From: Apoderus coryli
Lineage: Eukaryota > Arthropoda > Insecta > Coleoptera > Attelabidae
NCBI GenBank assembly: GCA_911728435.2
Contig: OU452200.1
Span: 28,225,715-28,289,714, forward strand
Direction of reading: 5' to 3'
DNA length: 64,000 bases
Part shown: positions 11,197-22,499 of the stretch, piece after piece
How positions within the stretch are numbered: the first letter of the stretch is position 1
Layout: each line of letters begins with the position of its first letter
Made by a program: the position numbers and the translations under genes
The notes under the pieces: model-generated
What the model was told of the DNA's origin: nothing
The model's input: the letters and a program-made list of their open reading frames with translations, nothing else
Database searches by the model: none

Positions 11197-11835
11197 TTAG
11201 ATTGTGACCCTGGGCGTAACTGTAAATCTATTGACGCTGATTGACACTCCTCGGATGTGAAGTGGTGTATGACCTGAGTATCGTCCGCGAAAAATTGCAC
11301 GACACCCCGTCACTACACGAGGCAGATCAATAGTATATATGAGAAACAGAAGCGGGACCAGAACAGAACCCTGTGGAACCCCAGAACAGACCCTCACTGG
11401 TAACGAACATTTACGCTCTAATACAACTCTTTGATGGCGATCATTTAAATAAGTTTTTAGAAGGTCTAGGCCGGTGTTATCAAAACCTAGGTACTTACAC
11501 TTCGCTACAAGAACCTTATGATTTAAGGTATCAAAGACCTTGCTGAAGTCCAGCAACACCAAAATTGTGGACAAACCCCGATCGTCGGCACGAACAAAAT
11601 TGTCAGTGAGATTCATCAACAAAGCGGTAGTACTATCACCCTTTCGAAATCCGGATTTATTCTTTGTCAAAAATATTTGCATTAGGTTTTTTCGGAATTC
11701 CAAAATTGTAGTAAAATAAGTAAACATTTTAGAGGCAAGACAAAAAGAACTGGTTCTACTTCCCGGTGGACTAGCTATAGGAAAATAATGTTTTTCGTTC
11801 AACCTTGTCCTCTGCCTTATTCTAGTCCCTATCAT
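11197..11835 (-). pseudogene. LINE reverse transcriptase core, frameshifted
   Basis: This holds RT motifs 2 to B in order (KSGFRKGD, VLLDFSKVFDTLNHKVL, CSGVPQGSVL and PLLFLIYTIDLP). A frameshift then hides the catalytic F-A-D-D-T-Q, which is present in another frame at about 11275-11300. It is non-functional as it stands. Confidence 0.85.
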
Positions 11836-12102
11836 TTGACATTAAGACGTTAATAAGAATGTACCTCCGAATATTTTCCTATATATGCATCTGATACAGT
11901 ATCAAGAAGAATGTCTGTATATACCATTCTTTCTTTATAGGTTATGTATGTATCCAAAATGTCTGAAGGCAAAAAAGTGTCAGACCGAAATTATCATAGA
12001 TAGTGTATGTTTAAAGTCTGGAAACGGCTTAATAACCTTACAATTTACTGACCGAGTTAAACCAAATTTGGTACAATTGTCTAAGAGTATCTCACGCACC
12101 AT

Positions 12103-12558
12103 TTGACACTATTGGCGATGATACCACAACAGACAGGCAGACATACTCCTTTTACTTTAGAGTACAAATATCTTACTATAAAAGCGAAATGGAATTTAAC
12201 GGCAAAATTAAACCAAGAAAAATATTATAATGAGTATCAAATCAAGTTTGATCCATTTAAAGACATTGAGTTCAAAGTTGCTCGTGAGGTGAAAAGCGTG
12301 AAACTCAAGCAAGTCCAACAAATACCAGCGAAAAGAAGAGTAAGTCCAGCTTTTTTGAAATACGATGATTTCAAAGCAATTTTTGACAGTTGCGACGAAA
12401 GTACGCCATATGGTTTGGAGAAAAATCTGTTTTTTATGCCTTCCTACGAATGGGATTGGCGAGGCGGTGATGCAGCTCGTTCGCAAGTAAGCTACTTTAA
12501 AATAGAGACTGACTGCACGGGAGAAAACACATATAGAATACAACTCAGTGTTTTCTAA
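12103..12558 (+). CDS. Unassigned 151-codon ORF
   Basis: The ORF begins MTLLAMIPQQTGRH and ends YRIQLSVF. It is lysine-rich in the middle, with a tryptophan-containing segment YEWDWRGGDAARS near residue 115. No family is recognised. It overlaps a 140-codon minus-strand ORF and lies just upstream of a LINE 3' end, so it may be part of an unrecognised transposon or chance. No splice or promoter evidence supports it. Confidence 0.2.
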   Translation: MTLLAMIPQQTGRHTPFTLEYKYLTIKAKWNLTAKLNQEKYYNEYQIKFDPFKDIEFKVAREVKSVKLKQVQQIPAKRRVSPAFLKYDDFKAIFDSCDESTPYGLEKNLFFMPSYEWDWRGGDAARSQVSYFKIETDCTGENTYRIQLSVF

Positions 12559-12639
12559 AACGGCGCAGGGAGGAGATAAGCCCTTGTCAAGCTCCAAATG
12601 GTTGATTTTAAATAGGAATAATCCCGACATCTGGTCAAT

Positions 12640-13000
12640 ACGCCTTTATGGTCAGATCCTTGCCAAATACAAAAAATACTCGCAAGGACATTGAAGCGAT
12701 ATCTCATTGGTAAAGCATATTACAGCATGAAGGAGTTTTATAATGACTGTGGTGTATCCAATGTTGGCCTATAAGTAATTACCTATTGTAATTTGATTTA
12801 AAGTTTATGTATCCGGAATAAATTTTAGATTTTAAGGTTTTTAGGTTTAGTATTCTTTTTGTACTTGTAGGACAAGCTATACACCCATGAGGGTCTTCTA
12901 TGTAATTATATTACGTTGTATTTTATTTTATTGTTACAGTTGAAATTTCAGTTTTTGTTTTGAGCGAATAAAGTATTATCTATCTATCTATGACAAATAT
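12640..13000 (+). mobile_element. LINE 3' fragment with (TCTA)n tail
   Basis: Translation near 12690-12775 gives RYLIGKAYYSMKEFYND, the common last residues of an insect LINE ORF2. A 3' UTR follows with AATAAAG at about 12967 and a (TATC)n tail at 12976-12990. Only the last part of the element is present. Confidence 0.65.
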
Positions 13001-13775
13001 TTAGGTACTTACTTACTTTTTTAGTAGATTAGAAAAAAATCTAACTATTCAGGAGATCGACACAACCGAAATTTTGAAAATTTTTTATGCAGTCCTTCCT
13101 TTCATGACCCCTGGATCCTAAAAATGACCTCAGTTCAAAAGTTTATATATCTATACTACTTGTATATACCTATGGGATATAGAAAACTTTGCGGCGCATT
13201 CTAGGCCGCATTTTTTGACCAATCGAAACAAAATTTGGTTAAAAATTCTAGGTCATGGAATCGCGTGAGTTCGTTGGCCATTGAAATCGGAGAGCTAATT
13301 TCAAAATGGCGGCCTGGCAAAGTTTTAAAAAATCATATGTTTTTCATTGTTAATAATAGGAGTAGAAAATACCGATGTTACATATCAAATGATAGAGCAC
13401 TTAAATCTCTACAATGTTTATTTGGAGAGTTTTTTCATCGCTGGCATATTTAAGTAAATGCAATATAAAGTAACAAAAAATAAAAAAATATATCGTCACC
13501 CGCTACACCTGTAATTATTTTTTTCTACTCCTGTTTTGTTAAGCCGTCTATTGTAAAACTGTTAACGTGACATGTAAATTCAATCTTACATACGTAATGA
13601 TCACCAAAGTGTTACGTAATGAATATTACATAACACTTTGGGGATGTTTATTTGTTATTATGTCAAACACAAATGTCAAATAAATTCAAATATTTAAATG
13701 TCATAATTACCTTTTCTTCTGTGTTAAGTATTTCTGCTTAAATTTTAATTCTGAAATGGATTCGGATTCCCGAAA

Positions 13776-13930
13776 GTCGTAGAAAAAGTATAGTACATAA
13801 CTCGAGCTGTAAATAATTTTCCATGCTCGAGACTATTGCCTCACTCGCCGCTTCGCGGCTCGTGGGCAAACTAGTCTCTCGCATGTAAAATATCATTTAC
13901 AGCACATGTTATGTAATATACTATTGACAA
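13776..13930. repeat. Imperfect palindrome with GC-rich apex
   Basis: After GTCGTAGAAAAAGTATAGTA, the left arm (ACATAACTCGAGCTGTAAAT, TTTCCATG, GAGACTATTGCC) pairs with the right arm ending ATTTACAGCACATGTTATGT and AATATACTA. The apex is CACTCGCCGCTTCGCGGCTC. The same border words and a related apex occur at 14634-14785. Confidence 0.65.
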
Positions 13931-14171
13931 ATAAACACCTGTGAAATAACAATAACACCGTGCTTACGTATGTATTATAATAGGTATATAATGGGTATTT
14001 CAGTTAAAATAACTGTCAATATGACACTTTGGTTATATTTGGCGACTGTCAGAATATTCTATTATTTGTTTATTAATAGTGGGTGTCAGTGGTAGACTAA
14101 GTATAAATAAAACCTATATAAATCGAAAATCTACTTTTCCGACTGGCTACCATCGGAATTTTTTTTTAACC

Positions 14172-14650
14172 GAAAACACCTTTTTCTACGACTGTCTTTA
14201 AATGCCTTTATTATATGTTCAATCATGATTTGACAATGTAAGTAGTACATTGTAATGCTGTTTATCATTTACGTGTGCGTAATAATATTTCCCACTAGTT
14301 ACCTAGCAACTAGTGGGAAATATTATTACGCACGGATAAAATTTCCTGGTAATGACAAAAGTAGCGGCGAGCATGAAAAATCACCATAGCAACGCCTAAA
14401 ATACAAACACCAAATTGACAGTTTTGGTATTTATAATTAATAATAATTATAATTAAATATTTCGCTAATTTCAAAACACATAAACAGTGATAGTGAATAT
14501 AGTTTAACACCACCTAGTCAATTTAATACTTCTAATTTATCGTATTTAGGCTTATACGCTAACATAAGGGTAAGTTTCGAAAAATAAATATTTTCGTAAA
14601 AATTATGTTAAATTTATTCAAAAGCATTAAAACAGTCGTAGAAAAAGTAT
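14172..14650 (+). mobile_element. MITE-like element, copy 2
   Basis: It has terminal inverted repeats TTTCTACGACTGTCTTTAA (left) and its complement, ending CAGTCGTAGAAA (right). The interior matches 6466-6943 in reverse orientation. It contains a perfect hairpin at 14275-14333 and no coding sequence. Confidence 0.7.
14275..14333. repeat. Perfect 26-bp hairpin, 7-nt loop
   Basis: The left arm starts GTGCGTAATAATATTTCC and ends ACTAGTT; the loop is ACCTAGC at 14301-14307; the right arm is the exact complement, ending ATTATTACGCAC. It lies inside the MITE-like element. The sister copy near 6830 has only a decayed version. Confidence 0.9.
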
Positions 14651-14785
14651 AGTGTGAAACTCACATGAAATGACCATTTCCTACTCGTATGATTTGCAGC
14701 ACTCGCCTGCGACTCATGCTGCAAACGATCATACAGTCGTATGAAATATATGTCATTTCATGTTCGTTGCACAATATACTATTTG
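14634..14785. repeat. Second border-sharing palindrome
   Basis: It begins with the same word, GTCGTAGAAAAAGTATAGTG, as 13776 and ends with AATATACTA. The arms (GAAACTCACATGAAATGA, CGTATGATTTGCAG) pair with CTGCAAACGATCATAC and GTCATTTCATGTTCG. The apex is CACTCGCCTGCGACTC. Confidence 0.6.
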
Positions 14786-14984
14786 GAATTTATTTTCAGC
14801 GTAAGTATCTTTTTTTTAGCAAGTTTCGTTCATTTTCAAATTATTTAAGTCCCTGATAAAACAACAGTTCACTTTTGAATGCTGTTTGATGTATAAAGTA
14901 AAAAACTGTCATTTGTACATTTGTGGGTACAAAATTCGAGGAAAAACTGTCGTTAACTGAAACTGACAGAATTATTACAATTCT

Positions 14985-15660
14985 TATGATGAGAGCATAC
15001 GGCGACAGACTCACGTCTAACGAAGAGGTTAAAAATGAATTGAATGACGCATTCCCAAACCGAAATCAATTTCAAAAGCAACTAGTCTGAAAACTGTGCT
15101 CCGCGACGGCTGGAAGAAATTGAAAAATGTTGAGATAAACCACGATCAGGACGACCAGTAATAAATGAAGAGCAAAGTTTCAAACTCTTGTTGAAAGCCC
15201 TTGTGCCTCATTAAGAAATTGTTCTTCTTCTCAAGTTACTGACGTCTGCTTCAAAACCGTGCATGATGTTTTTTAATAAAACATAAGTAGGTACGTATCA
15301 TCCCTTCAAATGTTATCAGGTGATCATTTTAATCGAAGAGCAAGCACAACTGTAGATTTTGGGCCAATGAACACTGGATGAGAAAAGTTTATACACAACG
15401 TCCTTAAAAATTGAATATGTGGGCTGGGCTTTTTATTTAAGGGAATTTGACAACTTTACGTTGAGCTATTGGAAAATCAAATAGCGGCTTTTATACAAAA
15501 TGTTATGGGTCCAAATTATCTAAGTACATTCTTTCAACAGGATGGAGGAGCCCCTGCCCATTTTGGTTTTTAAGCAGGTGGATCGGTAGAGGGGGTACAA
15601 TCGAGTGGCCTCTAGGTCTCCTGATTTGTGACTTAATGACCATACAAATCCTCAAGTTAA
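14985..15660 (+). pseudogene. DDE transposase relic (IS630/Tc1-like insect family)
   Basis: Broken frames read MRAYGDRLTSNEEVKNELND and FPNRNQFQKQ, then LVESPCASLRNCSSSQV with TVHDVF, and later NYLSTFFQQDGGAPAHF. The last is the Q-Q-D-G-A-x-x-H catalytic segment, with an extra Gly. Several stops interrupt it. It belongs to the same broad transposase group as the fragments at 34.5, 37.0, 49.8, 53.0 and 60.2 kb. Confidence 0.6.
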
Positions 15661-15689
15661 TAAATAATCCTCAATAAATTTGTCCAGAA

Positions 15690-16480
15690 TTAAAAAATAA
15701 ATACTTACGTACTTAGTTAAATAAATTATGTAAGTAGTACCTACTTATAACAAAGAGTCTTTGTAAATGTAGATGTTCCTTGTATCGAGTACTTAGATGA
15801 AAAATAAATAAATAAGTATGAATTAGGTAGGCTCATAGGCTATTTTGGGGAAAATTGGGTCAAATATAATAGTAGGTAAGTACTTAGGTATTCATCCTAC
15901 TTCTCGACGTACTATAGGTAGGTACCTACGTAATTAGAATGCAAGAAATAAGTTCATGCAAAGATCCATGTATACCTGCCTATATATCAATGGTTTACGC
16001 ATTTAGGTATGTAGGCTAAGTTAGAATTGTAAGTACAGTGAACGAACATGAATTTGACATTTCAAGCTTTTACATCTACTTCTACTTATAGGTAACTACC
16101 GAGGTAATTAGGTATCTACCTATTATTATAAAACCAAAAACAATAAGTAAGTAAACAGGTTGAAATGCCTACAAAAATATATAGGTGGTTCAATCAAGAA
16201 ATAACTAAAAAGTAGGAAAGTACATACCTACTTAAGTAGTAAACTAATAGGTGAGAAAAATAGGACCACATGGAATGAGGTACCTAGGTACCTGTCTATA
16301 TCTACTTGAGGCCTACTGTTTATTTTCCAGGTGTTTTCTTGGTAGGTATGAATAATAAGGAACACTTAGAAATGTTGGTATACTTTTAGTGATTTTAGTA
16401 CACTCACTTGATTACTAAGTCAAGTAATGATTCAATTAAGAATTGGATACGGATATGATGGATAAGTACTTAATTCATCA
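15690..16480. repeat. GTAGGTAC-rich stretch
   Basis: Short words TAGGTA, TACCTA and GTAGGTACCTAC recur densely and on both strands through this interval. The same words are sparser elsewhere in the window. It is not a clean tandem array. Confidence 0.5.
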
Positions 16481-16485
16481 CCTAC

Positions 16486-16663
16486 CTTCAATGCAGACTA
16501 CATGATCTCTAATTTGTTGGGCCACTATACCATCCGGAACCAAATCTATTAGATCGTAAATAGCATATATCGAAGGATGAACGCTTTCGAATCTTTGTAT
16601 CTCTTGTCTTATTGCCAATGAATTGTTCACAAACGGTTGGATTAAGTGCACTCTTGAGTTCAT
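16486..16663 (-). CDS. CenG1A: AGAP / Centaurin-gamma-1A homologue, coding exon 1
   Basis: The exon reads [20 protein letters not shown], then [20 protein letters not shown] and [11 protein letters not shown]. This is the conserved N-terminus of AGAP-type Arf GAPs; vertebrate AGAP1 begins with a closely similar [14 protein letters not shown] block. The family carries a GTPase-like domain, PH domain, Arf-GAP domain and ankyrin repeats and acts in endosomal trafficking and PI3K-linked signalling. The start is the ATG at 16663; a GTG three codons upstream is not needed. The exon ends GAAG before a consensus donor GTAGGTGATG (minus strand), phase 1, so the next codon can become GAT/GAC (the family has I-E-D). 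Further exons would lie below 16486, but none was recognised, so intron 1 probably exceeds 16 kb and leaves the window. Confidence 0.85.
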
Positions 16664-18483
16664 GATTTCCACGTTTAATTTAATGGGTTAAAAACTGTGT
16701 CAATTTTAAAACTAGCACTGGTATATATCACAACATGTTAATTTAATTATTATGAAACTTTAGGTGACAAGTTTATCTACCTGCAAAGAATTATTATTGT
16801 TTTCATTTTAAATCACTGAAAACGAAATGTAAACAAACCCGATGCCACTTGTAGCAATTTACGCAATAACAATAAGATGGAACAATAATAAATTATTCAG
16901 GAAGTATTGACAAATTAATTTTGTTGTTTAGAAAACATTTAAAATTAAAGGTTAGGTAAGCGAAGTGGATACTAAAGAACACTCCCACCACATAGCTACC
17001 AGGTTCACCATTTCTGTTTTCTACGTTTTGCTCTATTTTTGTTTACATACTAACACAGAAAATGGTGGTGCCATCTATAGGGCACAGCTTAAATATCACA
17101 AAAATGTACTTGTAGAATGCACATCTCTAGAGTGTGAATGTGGCGAATAATTACAGAAACAGTGTTGTCAAGTCATATATTTGATTTGTAATTAGCGGGA
17201 CATGTTGTAACTTATTATGTATTCAACAAAAAATAAACATCATTTTACCAACAATGTCTCAAACGCTGTAGCACATAAAGAAAATGTATGAGATTTGCCA
17301 ATGTACACCTATAACATTATTATTGCGTATGTTGTTTGTGCTTATACAACTTTCAATACACAGTAGCTGGTTATGCAACACAAAATGCATCTTTATAAGA
17401 TTGTCCGAATCTAGGTTTGTACCAATTATTATCGATTTGTGCCGACACTTTTGGATTATATAAATAATACGCGATTCACATGTTGTGTGATCCTGACAAA
17501 ATAAATAAACTGTTTGTTTTATTTAACAAGTAATATTATCTATCCTGAGCGGAAAAATACAGTTGTTAACAATACTTTGAAAGCTTACTTGTAATAAAAT
17601 ATGTTCGAGGTGTTAAAAACGAAAACTCTTGAATCAAAAACATTCTAATTTAGTCATTTAATGTTTATTATTTATATCAGAATGTGAGAGGTCTTCATCC
17701 TAACACATATATGACCTTAATGTCGCTGCTGAAGTGAGTAAGTTACATATGATTGGTTTAAGGGAAACCCTCAGAAAAATAAACAAACATAGAAATGTCA
17801 TCTAATTTCAATGTTTGTCCACAGTATAATAAATAATGCTGTGGTTTGTCTTCATAACATAAAGGTGTCTTCATAACATAAAGGACAGAAGGAGTGCATG
17901 TAAACAAACGTCAGTGGCGTAGTATAATTCTTGTGAAATCGTGGTTGCACTTTTCAATAATAAATACATACCTACGCAGGAACTGTTGCATTTTTTTCAA
18001 ATATAATTTATTAAATAATAGAAACCTTTTTGAATGATGGAATAGACAACACGGAAATATTGTCAAACAAATGCAGCGTATTTAGAACAAGAGTAAGAAT
18101 AAGTTCAACATATCAAAGAAATTTTGTGGAGTTTGATTTCGAATATTATATTACTTTACTGACCCATAGGGAAAGTATTGAGAACTCGCTAAAAAAAAAA
18201 TTGAGATAAAGACGGATATAACCATTGTAAAGTCCCTTGAGACGATTAAGACCATTTATAGATCGAAGTCTGTAGGTCTGTACCTATGTATTCTTCCGAT
18301 AGCGCCTAAACGCTTCAACCAAAGGAGCCAAATTTTGGTATATGAGTTTGGGGGTGTCCTAGGATGAACCCATTTGTTTTTGGTTGAATTCGCTTTAGCG
18401 CTGTGACAGGAGTGGACACAACCGCCAAATTTTCAAATAGCAGTACGGGTCGCAGTGATACATTATTTTTTATCTGCTTTACA
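16664..18483. other. Intergenic; presumed CenG1A 5' flank
   Basis: No second gene is recognised. The minus-strand leader and promoter of the AGAP-like gene must lie in the first part, but no clear TATA box or initiator was picked out. Confidence 0.35.
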
Positions 18484-18806
18484 GCGATACGTTACTTTTG
18501 ATATTTGCCACCATAATTATCGAGAAAATTGCGTTTAAAATTTCACCAGTTAGGTAGTTGGAACTTATAGAATATTACAAAATAATTTGATAAAGGGTTT
18601 TTAGCGTCATGGAGAGAGCGTGCGATTTGCATGTCGAAGGTTCTGGGTTCGAATCCTAGCTCTGGCAATATTTTTTTTTTCTAATTTTTGAATAAAGTAG
18701 TTAGCTTATTACGTTACTTTATTGTAAATAATGAAAACAATTCAATTATAATAATAATAATTATTAAAATTCTGTTTCGTTACGCAAGTTATATATTTTT
18801 GATGAT
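18484..18806 (+). repeat. SINE-like repeat with tRNA-Ala-like head
   Basis: At 18601-18668 the sequence reads like a decayed tRNA-Ala: AGAGCG, an anticodon-arm-like CGATTTGCATGTCG (loop TTGCATG, anticodon TGC), a T-arm CTGGGTTCGAATCCTAG with intact B box, and CTCTGGCA in the acceptor position. The 5' acceptor strand does not pair, so it is not a functional tRNA. Sequence before it is shared with 57570-57745; sequence after it is shared with 5690-5830 and, inverted, with 19260-19442. Confidence 0.6.
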
Positions 18807-18917
18807 GAAGGTGTGATGTTAGTTAGATTGTAGAAATTCTGATATTATAGAGATTACTGAACTGCACAGATCTTTTCCAATGATTATTTTTGTATTTGTT
18901 GTTTAAGTACCACCATA

Positions 18918-19110
18918 CCATAGAATAATAACTATAGATAAGAAGGGTCAGTAGACGCTAAAAACGGCATCGACTCGTCGCAGTCCCAGCCACATTCTGG
19001 CCCGCTACTAAATATACTATATCTATATATACTATACTATAACTATAACCGGCGGCGAATTGCTTCTAAGACAGAGATAACAAATGTGCCGACACGAGGT
19101 GTTTGTGGTA
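18918..19110 (+). repeat. Dispersed repeat R (uninterrupted copy)
   Basis: The segment from AGAATAATAACTATAGATAA to GCCGACACGAGGTG contains GTCAGTAGACGC and CATCGACTCGTCGC and a (TATA)-rich middle. In intron 4 of the ACE gene the same repeat is split into 43421-43528 and 44038-44155 by a later insertion. Confidence 0.75.
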
Positions 19111-19259
19111 TAGGTAGGATAATATATTATTTAGTATGGGAGATTTTAATGTGAATGATCAAATTAGGTTATGCAAACCTTTCTGAATTTTTCGGGGGTC
19201 AATACAATAATATTAAAAAATCGGGTGTGTCGCCCCAAAACTTTCCCGACATGATATAA

Positions 19260-19442
19260 TATAATCAAAAATATGTGACCTGCGTAACGAAACAGAATTT
19301 TAATAATAATTATTATTATAATTGTATGATTTTCAATATTTTCAGTAAACTAACGTAACAAACTAACTACTTTATTCAAAAATTAAAAAAAAATATATTG
19401 CCAGAGCTGGGAATCGAATCCATAACCTTCCGCATGGGAAGC
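19260..19442 (-). repeat. SINE-like repeat, inverted copy
   Basis: The minus strand has GGATTCGATTCCCAGCTCTG followed by the same downstream block as at 18666-18806 (GTTACG, CATACAATTATAATAAT and CTGTTTCGTTACGCA). Its anticodon-loop region reads TCCCATG, unlike the copies at 18.6 and 57.7 kb. Confidence 0.6.
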
Positions 19443-19715
19443 AAATTCAAATTTCTCAACAAAGTTTTATTCATTGGCACATAAGAACGAAACAAATTCC
19501 TCAGTATCTCTCGACCCATGCCTCGGTCTGGTTGTACTGAATTAGACTGAGGGACTGACTGACTGTTTGCTTAAGGCGAAAAATACAAAAATTGCAAAAC
19601 AGTCAGGGGGGTACATATACATACAGAGTGAGTTATTAGTGCGTCGAATTCGATATTAACTCAAAAACCAAAAACTTCACGGAAAACTAAGCAGCCAGTG
19701 TGTAAGCAGTCATAA

Positions 19716-20818
19716 AGTACGTATTTTAAAATTATTGTTATTTGTACAGGGTGGCTCATCTCATCAGGGTGAACCAAACTTACGTTTTTTTTAAATGGAA
19801 AGCCCTATTTCTTATTCCACAATTTCATTGGTTTAGACTTGACATTAGTCATATTAAAATTTTAGACAATTATACAGAGTGGTTCAAAAGTTACCACTAG
19901 TATTATATGCAAAACATGGCGAATTTTAAGGCTTCTGTACTGGAACTGAAATAATTTAAACTCTACTTCTTACGGGTATAGCTTTTTGATAGTTATCAAC
20001 TTTTAGAAAAAGATTAATTAAGTAATTATTAATAAACTAATTGTTATAGGTAGGTACTTACACTTTTGTAATAAATATCTAATGATTAAATGTCACTGTC
20101 ATTCGATCAAATCCTTGTTGTTTTAGTTGATAAATATTACAATTACCTAAATACCGGTATTGATTACGATTATGATAAATAAATAACTGTTAAAAAATAG
20201 GTTGAATTTGAAAAATATTATTCTAGTGATCTTGTGTAATGTTTTTTTAATAACAAATCTCAAAAATGAAATTAGGTATATGCAAAATGATCACGTAAAG
20301 TCCAAATTTTCTAATATTTTTTTGTTTAAATGAAAATATCTTAAAAACTAATAGCTTTAGGTATAAGAAATGCTATATAAAAATAAAAGCTTATCAATTT
20401 TCCTTTCAGTTTTTGATATTATATACAGGGCGTCTCATTTGGAAAATTCGAGTAAAACGCAAATTTGAGCTTGGACTCACCCTGTATACAGGTTTTGCAC
20501 TATATACTAACAATTATATTTTTCTAAAAGTTGATAACTATATCAAAAAGCTGTGCCCGTAAGAAGCAGAGTTTAAATTATTTCGGTTCCAGTACAGAAG
20601 CCTTAGTATTCGCCATGTTTTGCATATAATACTAGTGGTAACTTTTAAACCACTCTGTATAATTTTCTATAATTTTAGTATGATTAATGTCAAGTCTAAA
20701 CCAATGAAACTGTGGAATAATAAATAAGCTTTCCATTTTAAAAAAACGTAAGTTTGGTTCACCCTGATGAGAGGAGAGGCATCCTGTACAAATAACAATA
20801 ATTTTAAAATACGTACTT
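19716..20818. mobile_element. Foldback element, about 300-bp arms
   Basis: The arms 19716-20015 and 20510-20818 are inverted copies. They share TTGTACAGGGTGGCTC-type ends, GGTGAACCAAACTTACGTTT, ACCACTAGTATTATATGCAA and TAGTTATCAACTTTTAGAAA. The inner part holds a shorter TACAGGG...CACCCTGTA segment at 20427-20490. There is no ORF. It resembles insect MITEs with CACCCTGTA ends. Confidence 0.7.
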
Positions 20819-22364
20819 TTGCGTGAAATTTTTGGTCTTTGGGGTAATATCGAACCCTGTATATTTGGATACCTTCCGGGACGCCACTGGATTTGGTAAT
20901 ATTAAACTAGTTACGTACGGCTCAATGAGCCTCTAACCTCCATAGATAAAACTGCAAAATGTTAACAAAATCGACTAAAAAATTTTACAAAAAAAAAACA
21001 AGTTTGAAGAACGAAACATTAGCGAACTTAGGTTTATAAGACTGTCTTAGAATGACTCAAAGAATCACCCCTTGAAGTTTGGCTATGTACTTAACTAGCA
21101 CCCTGTATGTAGCATAGTTAGCGGTTTAGTAAAAAATATTACCTACTATAAACAAAAACTGCATTATTTGTTTTATTAAATAATAAAAAATTGCGGTCAC
21201 ATAAATTAATAATTGCCGCTATCCAGATTCAATAAATGAAAACATCAATCCATACAGTTATTATTAATATTGTGGATTGTGTGTCAATATTAAAATTAAT
21301 TATAATAGCCTAAGGTAAAATATAAACGTAGCTCGATGGTTGATGGTCATTGAATCAGCCAACCGGTTACTTATTTTAGTTCTTTTTCAATGGTTAGTTC
21401 TTTATAAAATGGAAAACAACCAAGACCTGTGCATATAATAAAAATTGTTTTTGTTAGCAAATTTGGTTTAATTACATATAACAATTATTATATTATTAAT
21501 AAACAATAATTTTCGGTAAGTGTACTATTACTAAAGTTATTTTTATTATCTATAGGTACGTCTATACCTATAAAACATTCATTCGAATGTTATACACATA
21601 AATCTATACAATATATTATGATACCGATTCATAGTGAAATAGAAATGCAGGACAGCTTTGACATGCTATTTCGATAAATTGGTTGTAATTCATAATAATC
21701 ACTTACGTATGGTAACATAACGAATATATTTTGTTTAGGTACCTAATACTTATTTTTTTAATATTAATTTCATATTTAGTACCTACATTTAAAAGCGTAA
21801 TAGTGTTGGAATGAAAGTCAAATCTTAACTATATAGTTGTAATTTTAATAAATCAAAAAAATATTTTCCATAAAATGTTAAGTTGAACGTTAAATTTGAA
21901 TATCAATAAACAAATTAAAAAACTGGGGTGTGTTTTCCAGACTTCAATAGAATTTTGAACAGAATATTGTATTGTAAGTTTAAGCAACTGTTAATATATG
22001 CTAACTAACTGCATAAAACTGATAATTTCTTATATTAAATTCAATTAGGATTTACGTAACTAATGATGCGGTTTGACACCCTCGAAATACCTATATGTCA
22101 TTGTTTGTCTTTAATTAATAATTAAGTACGTTAAATAAAAAGTTTTTGGCGATGGGATTATGTTAGCTCGTTAAAATGTATTTTACTATCAGCTTTATTT
22201 AAAAAATATAGCATCAACCATATTTCTTAATTTTATATAATATTTTCAAGCTATAGTTTCTTTAGTAAAAAAATAATTTTGATGTACGTGTCAAAATTAA
22301 TGTATGAAACGTAATGTAATGTTTATAAGTGATAGTGCTTAAAAGGAATGTTAGTTATAATAGG
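20819..22364. other. AT-rich intergenic stretch
   Basis: No gene or paired repeat was recognised. An isolated CACCCTGTA motif near 21105 may be a solo repeat end. Confidence 0.35.
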
Positions 22365-22499
22365 TACGAGGGTTGCCTGTTATATTTCGGGATTAGAGAA
22401 CAAAAACAAATATTAATCATCGAAAATCACTTTATTGTTTTTCAAAATATTCCCCATAGATCTATACACTTTTGCATGCGTTTGAACCAATTGTCGAAG

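Larger units (their letters stand above)
10337..11835 (-). mobile_element. Non-LTR retrotransposon (Jockey/CR1-like), 5'-truncated
   Basis: On the minus strand the element ends with TTATTAGGCG-type 3' UTR complement and an (AAT/ATT)n tail at 10337-10361. Upstream lie an ORF2 C-terminal part (10613-11185) and an RT core (11197-11835). RT motifs visible are SGFRKGDSTTALL, LLDFSKVFDTLNH (motif A, with the D-A-F-D alanine replaced by V) and GVPQGSVL (motif B). The FADD catalytic box is legible only in a shifted frame near 11290. The N-terminal endonuclease is missing, so this is a dead 5'-truncated copy. Confidence 0.85.

Noticed and set aside
16965..17150. 61-codon ORF upstream of CenG1A as a small gene
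   Set aside because: It starts at a GTG, has no recognised motif, and contains a GCCATCTATAG word common in repeats.
18601..18668. Functional tRNA-Ala gene
   Set aside because: The T-arm and anticodon arm are recognisable, but the 5' acceptor strand does not pair with CTCTGGC, the D-arm is poor, and the segment is embedded in a dispersed repeat.
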